DNA of 7,684 nucleotides, taken from Nitrosomonas sp. GTDB lineage: Bacteria; Pseudomonadota; Gammaproteobacteria; Burkholderiales; Nitrosomonadaceae. The translations under genes and the position numbers were made by a program. Under the pieces are notes generated by a model. The model was given only the letters and a program-made list of their open reading frames with translations, made no database searches and was not told the origin of the DNA. Within the stretch, counting starts at the first letter, position 1. The number at the start of each line of letters is the position of its first letter. The stretch spans positions 1 through 7,684 of the forward strand of contig SXJH01000163.1 of assembly GCA_005779435.1 (NCBI GenBank), written 5' to 3'. Positions 1 through 6,526 of the stretch are shown one piece after another.

Positions 1-61
1 AGCCTCGTTTATTGTATTAAGTGAAAAGGGACAATCCCCATTGTAGCGAAGGAAACTATCG

Positions 62-376
62 ATGCCAACCGAACCCATCCGAGTATCCGCAGAAACATTC
101 GCGTGGCATAGCCTTTCTCCCGAACAAACGATACAGCAACTCGATCCCGGAGAAAACGGCATTTCCGAGCCGGAAGCTGCGTTGCGGCTCGGAAAATTTG
201 GCGAAAACCGCCTGAAACCGCCAAAACCCAAAAGCGCCGTCATGCGCATCTTGCGCGCAATTCAATAATGTATTGATTTACATTCTGCTGGCGGCATCTT
301 TGATTACTTTTCTGCTGGGTCACTGGATCGACAGCGGGGTCATTCTGGCCGTGATCGTCATTAACGCCATTATCGG
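62..376 (+). pseudogene. Cation-transporting P-type ATPase, N-terminal remnant (frameshifted, truncated by IS)
   Basis: This is the 5' end of a gene for a P-type cation pump (P2-type, Ca2+/Mg2+-like), an inner-membrane ATPase that moves cations. The ATG at 62 follows AAGGA at 49-53. The first reading frame gives a cation-ATPase N-terminal domain (motifs WHSLSPEQ, GISEPEAALRLGKFGENRL) and stops at TAA 266-268. The protein continues in another frame from about 258-261 as QFNNVLIYILLAASLITFLLG and on to VIVINAIIG, the usual first transmembrane hairpin (M1-M2). One extra base around 251-258 explains the shift. Homology stops at NAIIG, before the actuator domain, exactly where an IS3-type end begins. 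The phosphorylation (DKTGT) and nucleotide-binding regions are absent, so no working pump can be made. The family is clear; the transported ion cannot be told. Confidence 0.88.
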
Positions 377-685
377 TGATATGGCCCAATAGACCCGGAC
401 ACCCCAGTTAAGAGAAAATAATCTTAATTGGAGGAAGAAATGGAAGCGAGGAAACAATATACAAAGGAATTTAAACTGGACGCGGTCAGTCTGGTGCTGG
501 ATCATGGATTAACGATAGCGGAAGCGGCCAGAAGCCTGGGAATCAGGGCTAACATGCTTGGGCGATGGGTCAGGGAGAGCCAGGCGGATAATAATAATGG
601 TCAGGCATTCCGTGGTAATGGGAAACTGACGCCGGAGCAAGCAGAAATTCGGCAACTAAAGATAGAAAACAAACAATTAAAGCTG
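377..685 (+). mobile_element. IS3-family insertion sequence, left-end remnant
   Basis: A TG-starting end (TGATATGGCCCAATAGACCC, 377-396) follows directly after the last ATPase-coding base. It resembles IS3-family ends, which begin TGATCT and carry an AATAG..GGACAC block; GGACACC is visible at 397-403. An orfA reading frame begins about 60 bases inside. The match to transposase ends near 686, where the sequence switches to an unrelated coding sequence, so most of the element is missing: the end of orfA, the A-rich slippery frameshift site, orfB with the DDE catalytic domain, and the right inverted repeat. It therefore cannot move by itself. With no right end visible, no target-site duplication can be tested. 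The left end is well supported; the right breakpoint is known only to within a few bases. Confidence 0.85.
440..685 (+). pseudogene. IS3-family transposase OrfA, 3'-truncated
   Basis: OrfA of an IS3-family element, the DNA-binding half of the transposase that normally fuses to OrfB by programmed -1 frameshifting. I chose the ATG at 440 because GGAGGA lies at 430-435; a TTG at 428 in the same frame overlaps that ribosome binding site. About 82 native residues remain. They open with MEARKQYTKEFKLDAV, followed by a helix-turn-helix at roughly residues 24-46 (TIAEAARSLGIRANMLGRWV) and the start of a leucine-zipper-like coiled coil (EIRQLKIENKQLKL, residues 69-82). The usual continuation (E/R-R-D-I-L-K-K-A..F-F) is missing. 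From 686 the frame runs into foreign sequence and stops at 797-799, adding 37 unrelated residues. OrfA is usually about 90-100 residues. Catalysis is impossible without OrfB; a stray DNA-binding peptide could still be made. Confidence 0.85.
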
Positions 686-1433
686 GTGACCAGGTCAATA
701 TTTTCCGGATACCGCACACAGAAGCGTCGGTGGATATTCCGGCAGAACCCACAGCCGAATGGAATCAAGACACTTACAGCGTCAATGTCGATTCATTGAA
801 TTTAAACGACGGTCTCTACGAATTCACCTTTGAATTACTGGATGCCAATGGCAATGTCATTCCGCTCGATAAGGATATTTCGTGGTCGATAAAAAACTGG
901 GCGAAGCGTCCAATCCACCGGATGCTCCAACCATTACCGCATTTAGACGCCCGGAGAATTACTTGCTGCTGAACGGCGCAAACAAAGCTATCGGATTCCG
1001 CTTTGCGATGCGTATCGATAACGATCATTGCAATGCCGCAATTAACGATGCGCTGGTCGATGGCAATCCAACCGAAAACCTATGCAGTTTCGGTCAATAC
1101 AATGACAAGACCAGCAGCATGGTGACACTCGGATTCGCGGCAAGCCATCCGCAGGATTTCGCCACCTACAGCTTTACCGTGGTTAAAGGCAATGGACATC
1201 CGGCAGGACCAACCAATACCGGCGGATATGTCACGCAAGCACATGATGGTTATTCCGTTACTAACGATGTATACACCAAAAATGTGGGTGTTGCCGCCAT
1301 GCTCGGCGTATGCGACAAGGCAGCCTTCGCAGAGAATCTCTATGTCAGGGCCACCCATACCAATGGCAACAGAAGGTTGGAAGAATATGACCGAAGCGCC
1401 ACAGCGGCATTCGCCATTGAACCCAAACCGTAA
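686..1433 (+). pseudogene. C-terminal fragment of an unrecognised protein, frameshifted
   Basis: Two reading frames join into one protein-like sequence of about 249 residues that I do not recognise. The first part starts right at the IS junction (DQVNIFRIPHTEASVDIPAE) and runs through DGLYEFTFELLDANGNVIPL to about 879. The second runs from about 880 (FVVDKKLGEASNPPDAPTIT) to the stop at 1431-1433. One missing T in the T-run at 878-880 restores a continuous frame. The N-terminus is lost to the IS junction. The visible part alternates beta-rich stretches with Gly, Asn and Asp turns, has three cysteines (in DHCNAA, ENLCSF and GVCDKA) and no transmembrane segment. This suggests a secreted or surface beta-sandwich domain, but that is inference. 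A GTG at 882 could start the second part as a separate 183-residue protein, but it has no clear ribosome binding site and continues a domain already under way. Confidence 0.6.
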
Positions 1434-1458
1434 TCCTTCCGATTTGCATCAATAAATC

Positions 1459-1494
1459 ATGCGGTGCGCGTTAAAGTCTAAAAACGCACCGCAT
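1459..1494. terminator. Inverted repeat, likely bidirectional terminator
   Basis: A perfect 10-base-pair GC-rich inverted repeat (ATGCGGTGCG at 1459-1468, CGCACCGCAT at 1485-1494) encloses a 16-base A/T-rich loop. It lies between the convergent ends of the decayed + strand gene (stop at 1433) and rfbD (stop at 1593). Read on the minus strand it is followed by a partly T-rich stretch (GATTTATTG); on the plus strand by CTGATTCCGTTTT. Neither side is a clean U-tract and the loop is long, so intrinsic termination is plausible but may be weak. I see nothing else in the 1434-1592 spacer. Confidence 0.5.
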
Positions 1495-1592
1495 CTGATT
1501 CCGTTTTCCTCGCATTTCCTGAAATCCGAAATCCGTACACAAGGGATGGAAAGTCTTAACAAACTTGCCGCGCTTGTGCATTCAATCAAAAT

Positions 1593-2489
1593 TCATGCGC
1601 TCACAATCTCGCTGATTGCACGCGATGCCCCTAATTGCCAGGCTGGCAATCGCAAACCAAAGGTATGCTCCAATTTGTCCGTGCTTAACCGGGAATTCAA
1701 CGGACGTTTGGCAGGCAGCGGGTAGTTGTCGCTGGTAATGGGTTCTATATTAACCGCCCGGGCTTTAAGCGGAAGATCGGTATGTTCGGCTTGTTCCAGT
1801 ATCAATTTGGCGAAATCGTACCAAGACGCGTATCCGCTCGCAGTGAGGTGGTAAAGGCCGGAAACTTCCGGTTCATGTCTGAGCGAAAGCAATGCGCATG
1901 CCGTCACGTCCGCGATCAGTTCGGCACCGGTCGGCGATCCGATTTGATCGTTTACGACGGTTAGCTTGTCGCGTTGTTGCGCCACGCGCAGCATTGTTTT
2001 GATGAAATTGTGACCGCGAGCGGCATAAACCCAACTGGTGCGGAAAATCAGATGCGCGCAACCGGCGGCTTGAATGTTTTGTTCGCCTTCCAGCTTGGTC
2101 TGGCCATAACGATTGATCGGATCCGTCGCATCGGTCTCCGCATGCGGCGAATCGCCGGCACCGTTAAACACGTAATCCGTCGAATAATGAACCAACCACG
2201 CGCCTATTTTTTTGGCTTCTTGCGCCAGTACGGCGGGCGCATCGGCATTGAGCGTTCGCGCCAACTCCGGTTCGCTTTCCGCCTTGTCGACAGCGGTATA
2301 CGCAGCGGCATTAACGATAATATCCGGCGCAACGGCACGCACTGTTTGCGCGATGCCGGCCAAATCGGATAAATCGCCGCAAAAATCCCGGCTTGCCGAA
2401 CTCAGCGCCACCAACTCCCCCAGCGCCGCCAGGCTACGCTGCAATTCCCAGCCGACTTGGCCGTTTTTTCCAAACAATAATATCTTCAT
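1593..2489 (-). CDS. rfbD: dTDP-4-dehydrorhamnose reductase
   Basis: RfbD (RmlD) catalyses the last step of dTDP-L-rhamnose synthesis in the cytoplasm: NAD(P)H-dependent reduction of dTDP-6-deoxy-L-lyxo-4-hexulose. The product feeds O-antigen or other surface polysaccharides. The 298 residues match the usual length. The protein opens with MKILLFGKNGQVG, a Rossmann GxxGxxG loop at residues 7-13. It then has NAAAYTAVDKAE (60-71), the catalytic Ser/Thr region STDYVF (103-108), the YxxxK pair Tyr128/Lys132, and a C-terminal RPLNSRL substrate-side motif (262-268). The frame stays open upstream to 2627, but that lies inside rfbB and the extension is not family-like, so ATG 2489 is the start. The ribosome binding site is weak (AGGCG, about 2495-2499). 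It starts 8 bases after the rfbB stop and is probably the last gene of the operon, before the 1459-1494 hairpin. Confidence 0.95.
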   Translation of the reverse strand: MKILLFGKNGQVGWELQRSLAALGELVALSSASRDFCGDLSDLAGIAQTVRAVAPDIIVNAAAYTAVDKAESEPELARTLNADAPAVLAQEAKKIGAWLVHYSTDYVFNGAGDSPHAETDATDPINRYGQTKLEGEQNIQAAGCAHLIFRTSWVYAARGHNFIKTMLRVAQQRDKLTVVNDQIGSPTGAELIADVTACALLSLRHEPEVSGLYHLTASGYASWYDFAKLILEQAEHTDLPLKARAVNIEPITSDNYPLPAKRPLNSRLSTDKLEHTFGLRLPAWQLGASRAISEIVSA

Positions 2490-2497
2490 GACCGCGC

Positions 2498-3544
2498 CTA
2501 GGCGTAATGCTTGTTGATCCAATCGCGGTAAGCCCCCGTTTGCACATCGGCCACCCAGGATTGATTGCTCAGATACCAATCGATTGTTTTGCGAATGCCG
2601 GTCTCGAAGGTTTCCGCAGGCCTCCAATTGAGCTCACGCTCAATTTTGGTTGCATCGATGGCGTAACGGCGATCGTGGCCTGGGCGGTCTTTCACATAGG
2701 CAATCAATTGATTGAAAGAAGAATCTGGATAGGTTTCTTGTAACAACACACAAATGGTTTGTACGATTTCGATATTGGGTTTCTCGTTCCAACCGCCGAT
2801 GTTATAGGTTTCGCCCGTTGCTCCCGCTTCCAAAACGCGGCGGATCGCGCTGCAATGATCGGCAACGTACAACCAATCGCGAATTTGCTGCCCGTCGCCG
2901 TAAACCGGTAACGGTTTTCCCGCTAACGCATTGACGATCATGAGCGGAATCAGCTTTTCCGGGACTTGATACGGGCCGTAATTGTTCGAACAATTCGTGG
3001 TAACAACGGGTAAGCCGTAAGTATGGTGATAAGCGCGCACCAAATGGTCGCTGGATGCTTTGCTGGCGGAATACGGACTATTGGGTTCGTAGCGATGCCG
3101 CTCGGTGAAAGCCGGTTCGTGCTGCGCCAGAGAACCGTAGACTTCGTCGGTGGACACATGCAAAAAACGGAAATTTTGCCGTTGCGCGGCATCGAGCTCG
3201 CTCCAGTAAGCCCGGACCGATTCCAGCAAACGGAATGTGCCCACGATATTGGTTTGGATAAAATCTTCCGGGCCGTGAATGGAGCGATCGACATGGCTTT
3301 CAGCCGCCAGATTGACAATCGCTCGCGGCCGGTGCCGCTTCAAAATGTGCGCAACCAGCCCGGCATCGCCGATATCGCCCTGTATGAAAATATGACGCGG
3401 ATCGTTTGCTATCGAAGATAAGCTTTGCAAATTGCCGGCATAGGTCAATTTATCGAGATTGACAATAGCCTCGTCCGATTGAGCCAGCCAATCCAAAACA
3501 AAATTACTGCCGATAAATCCTGCGCCTCCAGTGACAAGAATCAT
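2498..3544 (-). CDS. rfbB: dTDP-glucose 4,6-dehydratase
   Basis: RfbB (RmlB) converts dTDP-glucose to dTDP-4-keto-6-deoxyglucose, the second step of the dTDP-L-rhamnose pathway, using tightly bound NAD+ in the cytoplasm. The 348-residue protein is of normal length and appears intact. The NAD-binding loop TGGAGFIGSN is at residues 5-14 and the NLDKLTYAGN signature at 29-38. AESHVDRSI is at 81-89, the catalytic triad region STDEVYG at 131-137 (Thr132, Asp133, Glu134), and Tyr158/Lys162 in YSASKAS. SNNYGPYQ lies at 186-193 and KDRPGHDRRYAID at 285-297. The ATG at 3544 lies one base after the tilS stop, with a good GGGAG site at 3552-3556 inside the end of tilS, so the two are probably translationally coupled. 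rfbD follows after 8 bases. The rfbA and rfbC partners of the pathway are not in this window. Confidence 0.97.
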   Translation of the reverse strand: MILVTGGAGFIGSNFVLDWLAQSDEAIVNLDKLTYAGNLQSLSSIANDPRHIFIQGDIGDAGLVAHILKRHRPRAIVNLAAESHVDRSIHGPEDFIQTNIVGTFRLLESVRAYWSELDAAQRQNFRFLHVSTDEVYGSLAQHEPAFTERHRYEPNSPYSASKASSDHLVRAYHHTYGLPVVTTNCSNNYGPYQVPEKLIPLMIVNALAGKPLPVYGDGQQIRDWLYVADHCSAIRRVLEAGATGETYNIGGWNEKPNIEIVQTICVLLQETYPDSSFNQLIAYVKDRPGHDRRYAIDATKIERELNWRPAETFETGIRKTIDWYLSNQSWVADVQTGAYRDWINKHYA

Positions 3545-3545
3545 T

Positions 3546-4916
3546 TTATTGCTCCCGTTTATTCATTTTTACATCCCACAGCGGTACCACGCCGAGTTCA
3601 TCCGATTTTACTTGAAATTCGCAATCGATACCGATTTCCGGAACCCATACAAGGTGTTCGTCACAGAACAATAAAGGCAGCCTATGGCGTTGCCACGGCG
3701 GAACCGCCGCTTCTTGCAGCAAGTTTTTCAGGCTTCTGGTAGGTCGGTTGCAGTACGGCTTGAAATGCTCTCCCCCCTTGCGCAAACGTACGGTAACTCG
3801 TGTAGCGCGCATTTTTTGCAGATCGATGCCTTGCCCCCTGACTTGCTCAAACCGCAGCGTGCCGCTGAGATCGCCGAGCGCCAGAACCGCTTCGCCGTTC
3901 CATGCGCACGGCTGAGATTGTTGAATGGGGTTTTGATGGGATTGAACATACACAGCACCCTGGAAGCATCGAATTTCGGTATCGCCGAAACACAGATGCA
4001 ATCGGCGATCCGGGCGCGCCGTCAAAATTTGCCGCAACATTTCTTCAAGCTTTACCGTATTGGGAAGCAATATGCCTTGTTGCGATAAAACATAGCGCAG
4101 CAAATTTCTGGCGCGCGCCGCACTCAGCTTTCGCAAACCATCGATTTGCAGCCTCCCCGAAACCAGACAATGCCGACTATCCAGTTCAGCCAATTCGTCC
4201 AATAACGATCCCGCTTCCGCCAAATGGCGGCTGGCCCGGGCAAAAGTTTGCAGATAACCGGGATAGCGTTTTTTCAATAACGGAAAAATCTCATGGCGCA
4301 GGAAATTCCGGCTGAAAGCGGTACTGTCGTTGCTTTCGTCGACGATCCAATCAAGCTCGTTTTGCCGCGCATAGGCTTCTATCCGATCGCGCGAAACCTG
4401 CAACAAAGGGCGCAGAATTTGCGGCGCATCGCGCACGTTCTGTTTTCTAACCGTCGGCATGCCGCTCAATCCCTTGATTCCGGAACCGCGCAGCAATTGC
4501 AGCAATAACGTTTCCGCCTGATCGTCCAAATGCTGCGCCAGCACCACATAATCCGCCCGCAATAAACTGAAGATGCGATAGCGTTCTTGCCGGGCGACGG
4601 CTTCGAGGCTCGCGCCTTTTTCTCTGGGCAATCGAAGATCGGCAACGTCAATGGGAATCCCGTAGCGGCGGCAAAGATCGCGGCAGAATTGACTCCACTG
4701 CGCCGCATTGCCGCTGATGCCGTGATTGACATGCGCCGCCGACAGGGTAAATGCCATTTCTTTAGCCAGCGTAACCAGCGCATGCAGCAAAACCACGGAA
4801 TCCACGCCGCCGCTGAGCGCGATGGTCAGGCGATTGCCCGGCTTGAGATGGGCAAGCAATACTTGCCGCGTTTCGGAAAGAATGCTATTCGACTTTGACT
4901 TCCTTGAACGAACCAT
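3546..4916 (-). CDS. tilS: tRNA(Ile)-lysidine synthetase
   Basis: TilS uses ATP and lysine to convert C34 of the CAU-anticodon tRNA-Ile2 to lysidine, so that it reads AUA as isoleucine and is charged by IleRS. It is essential in most bacteria and acts in the cytoplasm. From ATG 4916 the protein has 456 residues, in the range of full-length two-domain TilS. The N-terminal PP-loop is SGGVDS at 35-40, followed by AHVNHGIS (61-68) and HLDDQAETLLLQLLRGSG (129-146). DESNDS (193-198) and SRNFLRHEIFPLL (202-214) complete the catalytic domain. The C-terminal tRNA-binding domain is visible as RLRKGGEHFKP (377-387) and LKNLLQE (396-402). The frame stays open to 5048, but those residues are out-of-frame accA sequence, so ATG 4916 is the likely start. 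It overlaps the accA end by 32 bases, implying coupling. A later TTG start is less likely. Confidence 0.94.
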   Translation of the reverse strand: MVRSRKSKSNSILSETRQVLLAHLKPGNRLTIALSGGVDSVVLLHALVTLAKEMAFTLSAAHVNHGISGNAAQWSQFCRDLCRRYGIPIDVADLRLPREKGASLEAVARQERYRIFSLLRADYVVLAQHLDDQAETLLLQLLRGSGIKGLSGMPTVRKQNVRDAPQILRPLLQVSRDRIEAYARQNELDWIVDESNDSTAFSRNFLRHEIFPLLKKRYPGYLQTFARASRHLAEAGSLLDELAELDSRHCLVSGRLQIDGLRKLSAARARNLLRYVLSQQGILLPNTVKLEEMLRQILTARPDRRLHLCFGDTEIRCFQGAVYVQSHQNPIQQSQPCAWNGEAVLALGDLSGTLRFEQVRGQGIDLQKMRATRVTVRLRKGGEHFKPYCNRPTRSLKNLLQEAAVPPWQRHRLPLLFCDEHLVWVPEIGIDCEFQVKSDELGVVPLWDVKMNKREQ

Positions 4917-5853
4917 AAGCCATGAGCCTAGCAAGGCGTTTTTCCAGCAGAATTTCCACCGAGTGGTCTTGAAGCTTGCGCAAGGATTCTTGCAATACGC
5001 TCTTAACCGATTGCATGATCGCCGGATAATCGCGGTGTGCGCCGCCAATAGGCTCGGCTATCACGGTGTCGATCAAGTTCAGCGTTTTCAAACGATCTGC
5101 GGTGATACCCATGATTTCGGCAGCCTCGGGTGCTTTATCCGCGCTTTTCCATAAAATCGACGCGCAGCCTTCCGGCGATATCACCGAATACGTCGCATAT
5201 TGCAACATATGAACCACATCGCCCACGGCAACTGCCAAAGCGCCGCCGGAACCGCCTTCGCCAATGACGATGCAAATGACCGGCACCCGCAGTTCGGCAA
5301 GGACATAAAGATTCTTGCCGATGGCTTCGGATTGGCCGCGCTCTTCCGCATCGATGCCGGGGTATGCGCCCGGCGTATCGATAAAGGTAATGAGCGGAAT
5401 CGAGAATTTTTCGGCCAATCGCATCAGGCGCAATGCCTTGCGATACCCTTCCGGCTTCGGCATGCCGAAATTGCGATAGATTTTTTCGCGCGTGTCGCGC
5501 CCTTTTTGATGTCCGATTACCATCACGGTTTGACCGTTAAATCGCGCCAATCCGCCAACGATGGCGTGATCGTCCGCAAAATTCCGGTCGCCGTGCAATT
5601 CTTCGAAATCGGCAAAAAGATGTTCGATATAATCGAGCGTATAAGGGCGTTGCGGGTGACGGGCGACTTGTGAAATTTGCCACGGCGTCAGCTTCGCATA
5701 CACGTTTTTGGTCAATGCCTGGCTTTTGGCTTGCAGCTTTGCTATTTCCGCCGAAATATCCAATGCGGAATCGTCTTGCGCAAAACGCAATTCCTCGATT
5801 TTCGATTCGAATTCGGCAATATTCTGCTCAAATTCCAGAAAAGTAATTTTCAT
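4885..5853 (-). CDS. accA: Acetyl-CoA carboxylase carboxyltransferase subunit alpha
   Basis: AccA pairs with AccD to form the carboxyltransferase, which moves CO2 from carboxybiotin on AccB to acetyl-CoA. This makes malonyl-CoA, the committed step of fatty-acid synthesis in the cytoplasm. The 322 residues match the usual length (about 319) and begin MKITFLEFEQNIAEFESKIE, a typical coiled N-terminus, which supports ATG 5853. Crotonase-fold landmarks follow: HGDRNFADD (87-95), GRDTREKIYRNFGM (118-131), DTPGAYPG (159-166), GEGGSGGALA (198-207) and SPEGCASILW (226-235). The ribosome binding site is poor (only TTAGCCC upstream). It is the first gene of the minus-strand cluster accA-tilS-rfbB-rfbD and diverges from msrB. 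accA next to tilS is, from memory, a common betaproteobacterial arrangement. No defect is seen. Confidence 0.97.
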   Translation of the reverse strand: MKITFLEFEQNIAEFESKIEELRFAQDDSALDISAEIAKLQAKSQALTKNVYAKLTPWQISQVARHPQRPYTLDYIEHLFADFEELHGDRNFADDHAIVGGLARFNGQTVMVIGHQKGRDTREKIYRNFGMPKPEGYRKALRLMRLAEKFSIPLITFIDTPGAYPGIDAEERGQSEAIGKNLYVLAELRVPVICIVIGEGGSGGALAVAVGDVVHMLQYATYSVISPEGCASILWKSADKAPEAAEIMGITADRLKTLNLIDTVIAEPIGGAHRDYPAIMQSVKSVLQESLRKLQDHSVEILLEKRLARLMAYGSFKEVKVE

Positions 5854-5864
5854 GTGGGCTAAGC

Positions 5865-5870
5865 TATAAT
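5865..5870 (+). promoter_or_regulatory. Candidate -10 box (TATAAT) for msrB-msrA
   Basis: An exact TATAAT lies in the accA/msrB divergent spacer, about 130 bases before the msrB start, which would give a leader of roughly 120 bases. No convincing -35 hexamer lies 16-18 bases upstream, and there is no extended -10 TG. An exact hexamer can occur by chance in AT-rich spacer DNA, so this is only a candidate. Confidence 0.25.
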
Positions 5871-5882
5871 CTTAAAAGTGAA

Positions 5883-5912
5883 ATGATACAGGATTTACAA
5901 GTAAACCGGCAT
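5883..5912 (-). promoter_or_regulatory. Candidate accA promoter with embedded inverted repeat
   Basis: Read on the minus strand, TATCAT (5883-5888) matches five of six -10 bases. ATGCCG (5907-5912) is a poor -35 (three of six) at 18-base spacing. The leader to accA would be about 24 bases. Between them is an inverted repeat, TTTAC-AA-GTAAA (5894-5905), that could be an operator or chance. The evidence is position and hexamer similarity only. Confidence 0.25.
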
Positions 5913-5999
5913 GACGGTATAGCAGGCCGATGGAATGGATCTGCACGCGCTGTTCGTCCAACGATGGTGTTTTTGTCTCAATGACATGAGGATATTTTT

Positions 6000-6521
6000 A
6001 TGAAACGACGGATTTTTTTGCAAGGAATCGGCTTGATTGCCGTATTTCCGTCCATCGCGCTTTCGTCCATGCCATCGTTTGCGGAGATTACCCTGCAACC
6101 GGCTGTCGAGCGGCTCAAGAAGCCTCGCAAGGCGTGGCGCGAATTGGTTTCGCCGCAAGCTTACCGTATTTTATTCGAGGAACAGACCGAGGAAGCCGGC
6201 AGCAGCGAACTCAATAACGAACACCGGAACGGAACTTTCATTTGCGCGGCCTGTTACTTGCCCTTGTTCGAAAGCCAGCATAAATACGAAAGCGGTACCG
6301 GATGGCCGAGCTTTACCCAACCCATCGCGGGGCACATCGGCACCAAACGCGACTTCAAATTGATCGTATTGCGCACCGAATACCACTGCGCGCGATGCGC
6401 AGGCCATCAAGGCCATGTCTTCAAGGACGGGCCGCTCCCCCGGAAGGAGCGCTGGTGCAACAACGGCTTAGCGCTTCAATTCGTACCAAAGGCTGAACCA
6501 TTGCTGCCGCTCAGGGGCTAA
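6000..6521 (+). CDS. msrB: Peptide-methionine (R)-S-oxide reductase, exported
   Basis: MsrB reduces the R epimer of methionine sulfoxide in damaged proteins. The 173-residue protein starts at ATG 6000 after GAGGAT (5988-5993). It opens with a signal peptide: MKRRIFLQGIG carries the RRxFLx pattern of twin-arginine signals, followed by a hydrophobic stretch and a likely cleavage after SFA (residues 26-28). The mature domain has two zinc-binding CxxC pairs (Cys82/Cys85 in CAAC, Cys130/Cys133 in CARC), GTGWPSF (99-105), RTEYHC (125-130) and HQGHVFKDGP (136-145). The catalytic Cys153 is in RWCNN. It should therefore work in the periplasm rather than the cytoplasm; Tat rather than Sec export is inferred from the RR motif alone. 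msrA follows after 5 bases, probably in one transcript. All catalytic and zinc ligands are present. Confidence 0.95.
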   Translation: MKRRIFLQGIGLIAVFPSIALSSMPSFAEITLQPAVERLKKPRKAWRELVSPQAYRILFEEQTEEAGSSELNNEHRNGTFICAACYLPLFESQHKYESGTGWPSFTQPIAGHIGTKRDFKLIVLRTEYHCARCAGHQGHVFKDGPLPRKERWCNNGLALQFVPKAEPLLPLRG

Positions 6522-6526
6522 CCGGC

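Noticed and set aside
1..61. Promoter for the ATPase remnant
   Set aside because: An A/T-rich stretch precedes the ribosome binding site, but no convincing -35/-10 pair is visible and the window edge cuts the region.
1974..2372. 132-residue plus-strand open frame opposite rfbD
   Set aside because: Antisense shadow of a clear gene, with no ribosome binding site or recognisable motif.
2495..2504. Perfect palindrome CGCCTAGGCG at the rfbB stop
   Set aside because: It is short, has no loop, and includes the stop codon and the weak rfbD ribosome binding site, so chance is sufficient.
2490..2627. N-terminal extension of the rfbD reading frame
   Set aside because: It lies within rfbB, is not family-like, and the true N-terminus MKILLFGKNGQVG begins at ATG 2489.
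2950..3318. 122-residue minus-strand open frame within rfbB
   Set aside because: A shadow of rfbB in another frame; composition is not protein-like and rfbB is intact with all motifs.
4917..5048. N-terminal extension of the tilS reading frame
   Set aside because: It lies entirely inside accA in another frame, and its Cys/Trp/Arg-rich content is not like TilS.
5200..5673. 157-residue plus-strand open frame opposite accA
   Set aside because: Antisense shadow; the His/Arg-rich translation mirrors accA codon usage and accA is intact.
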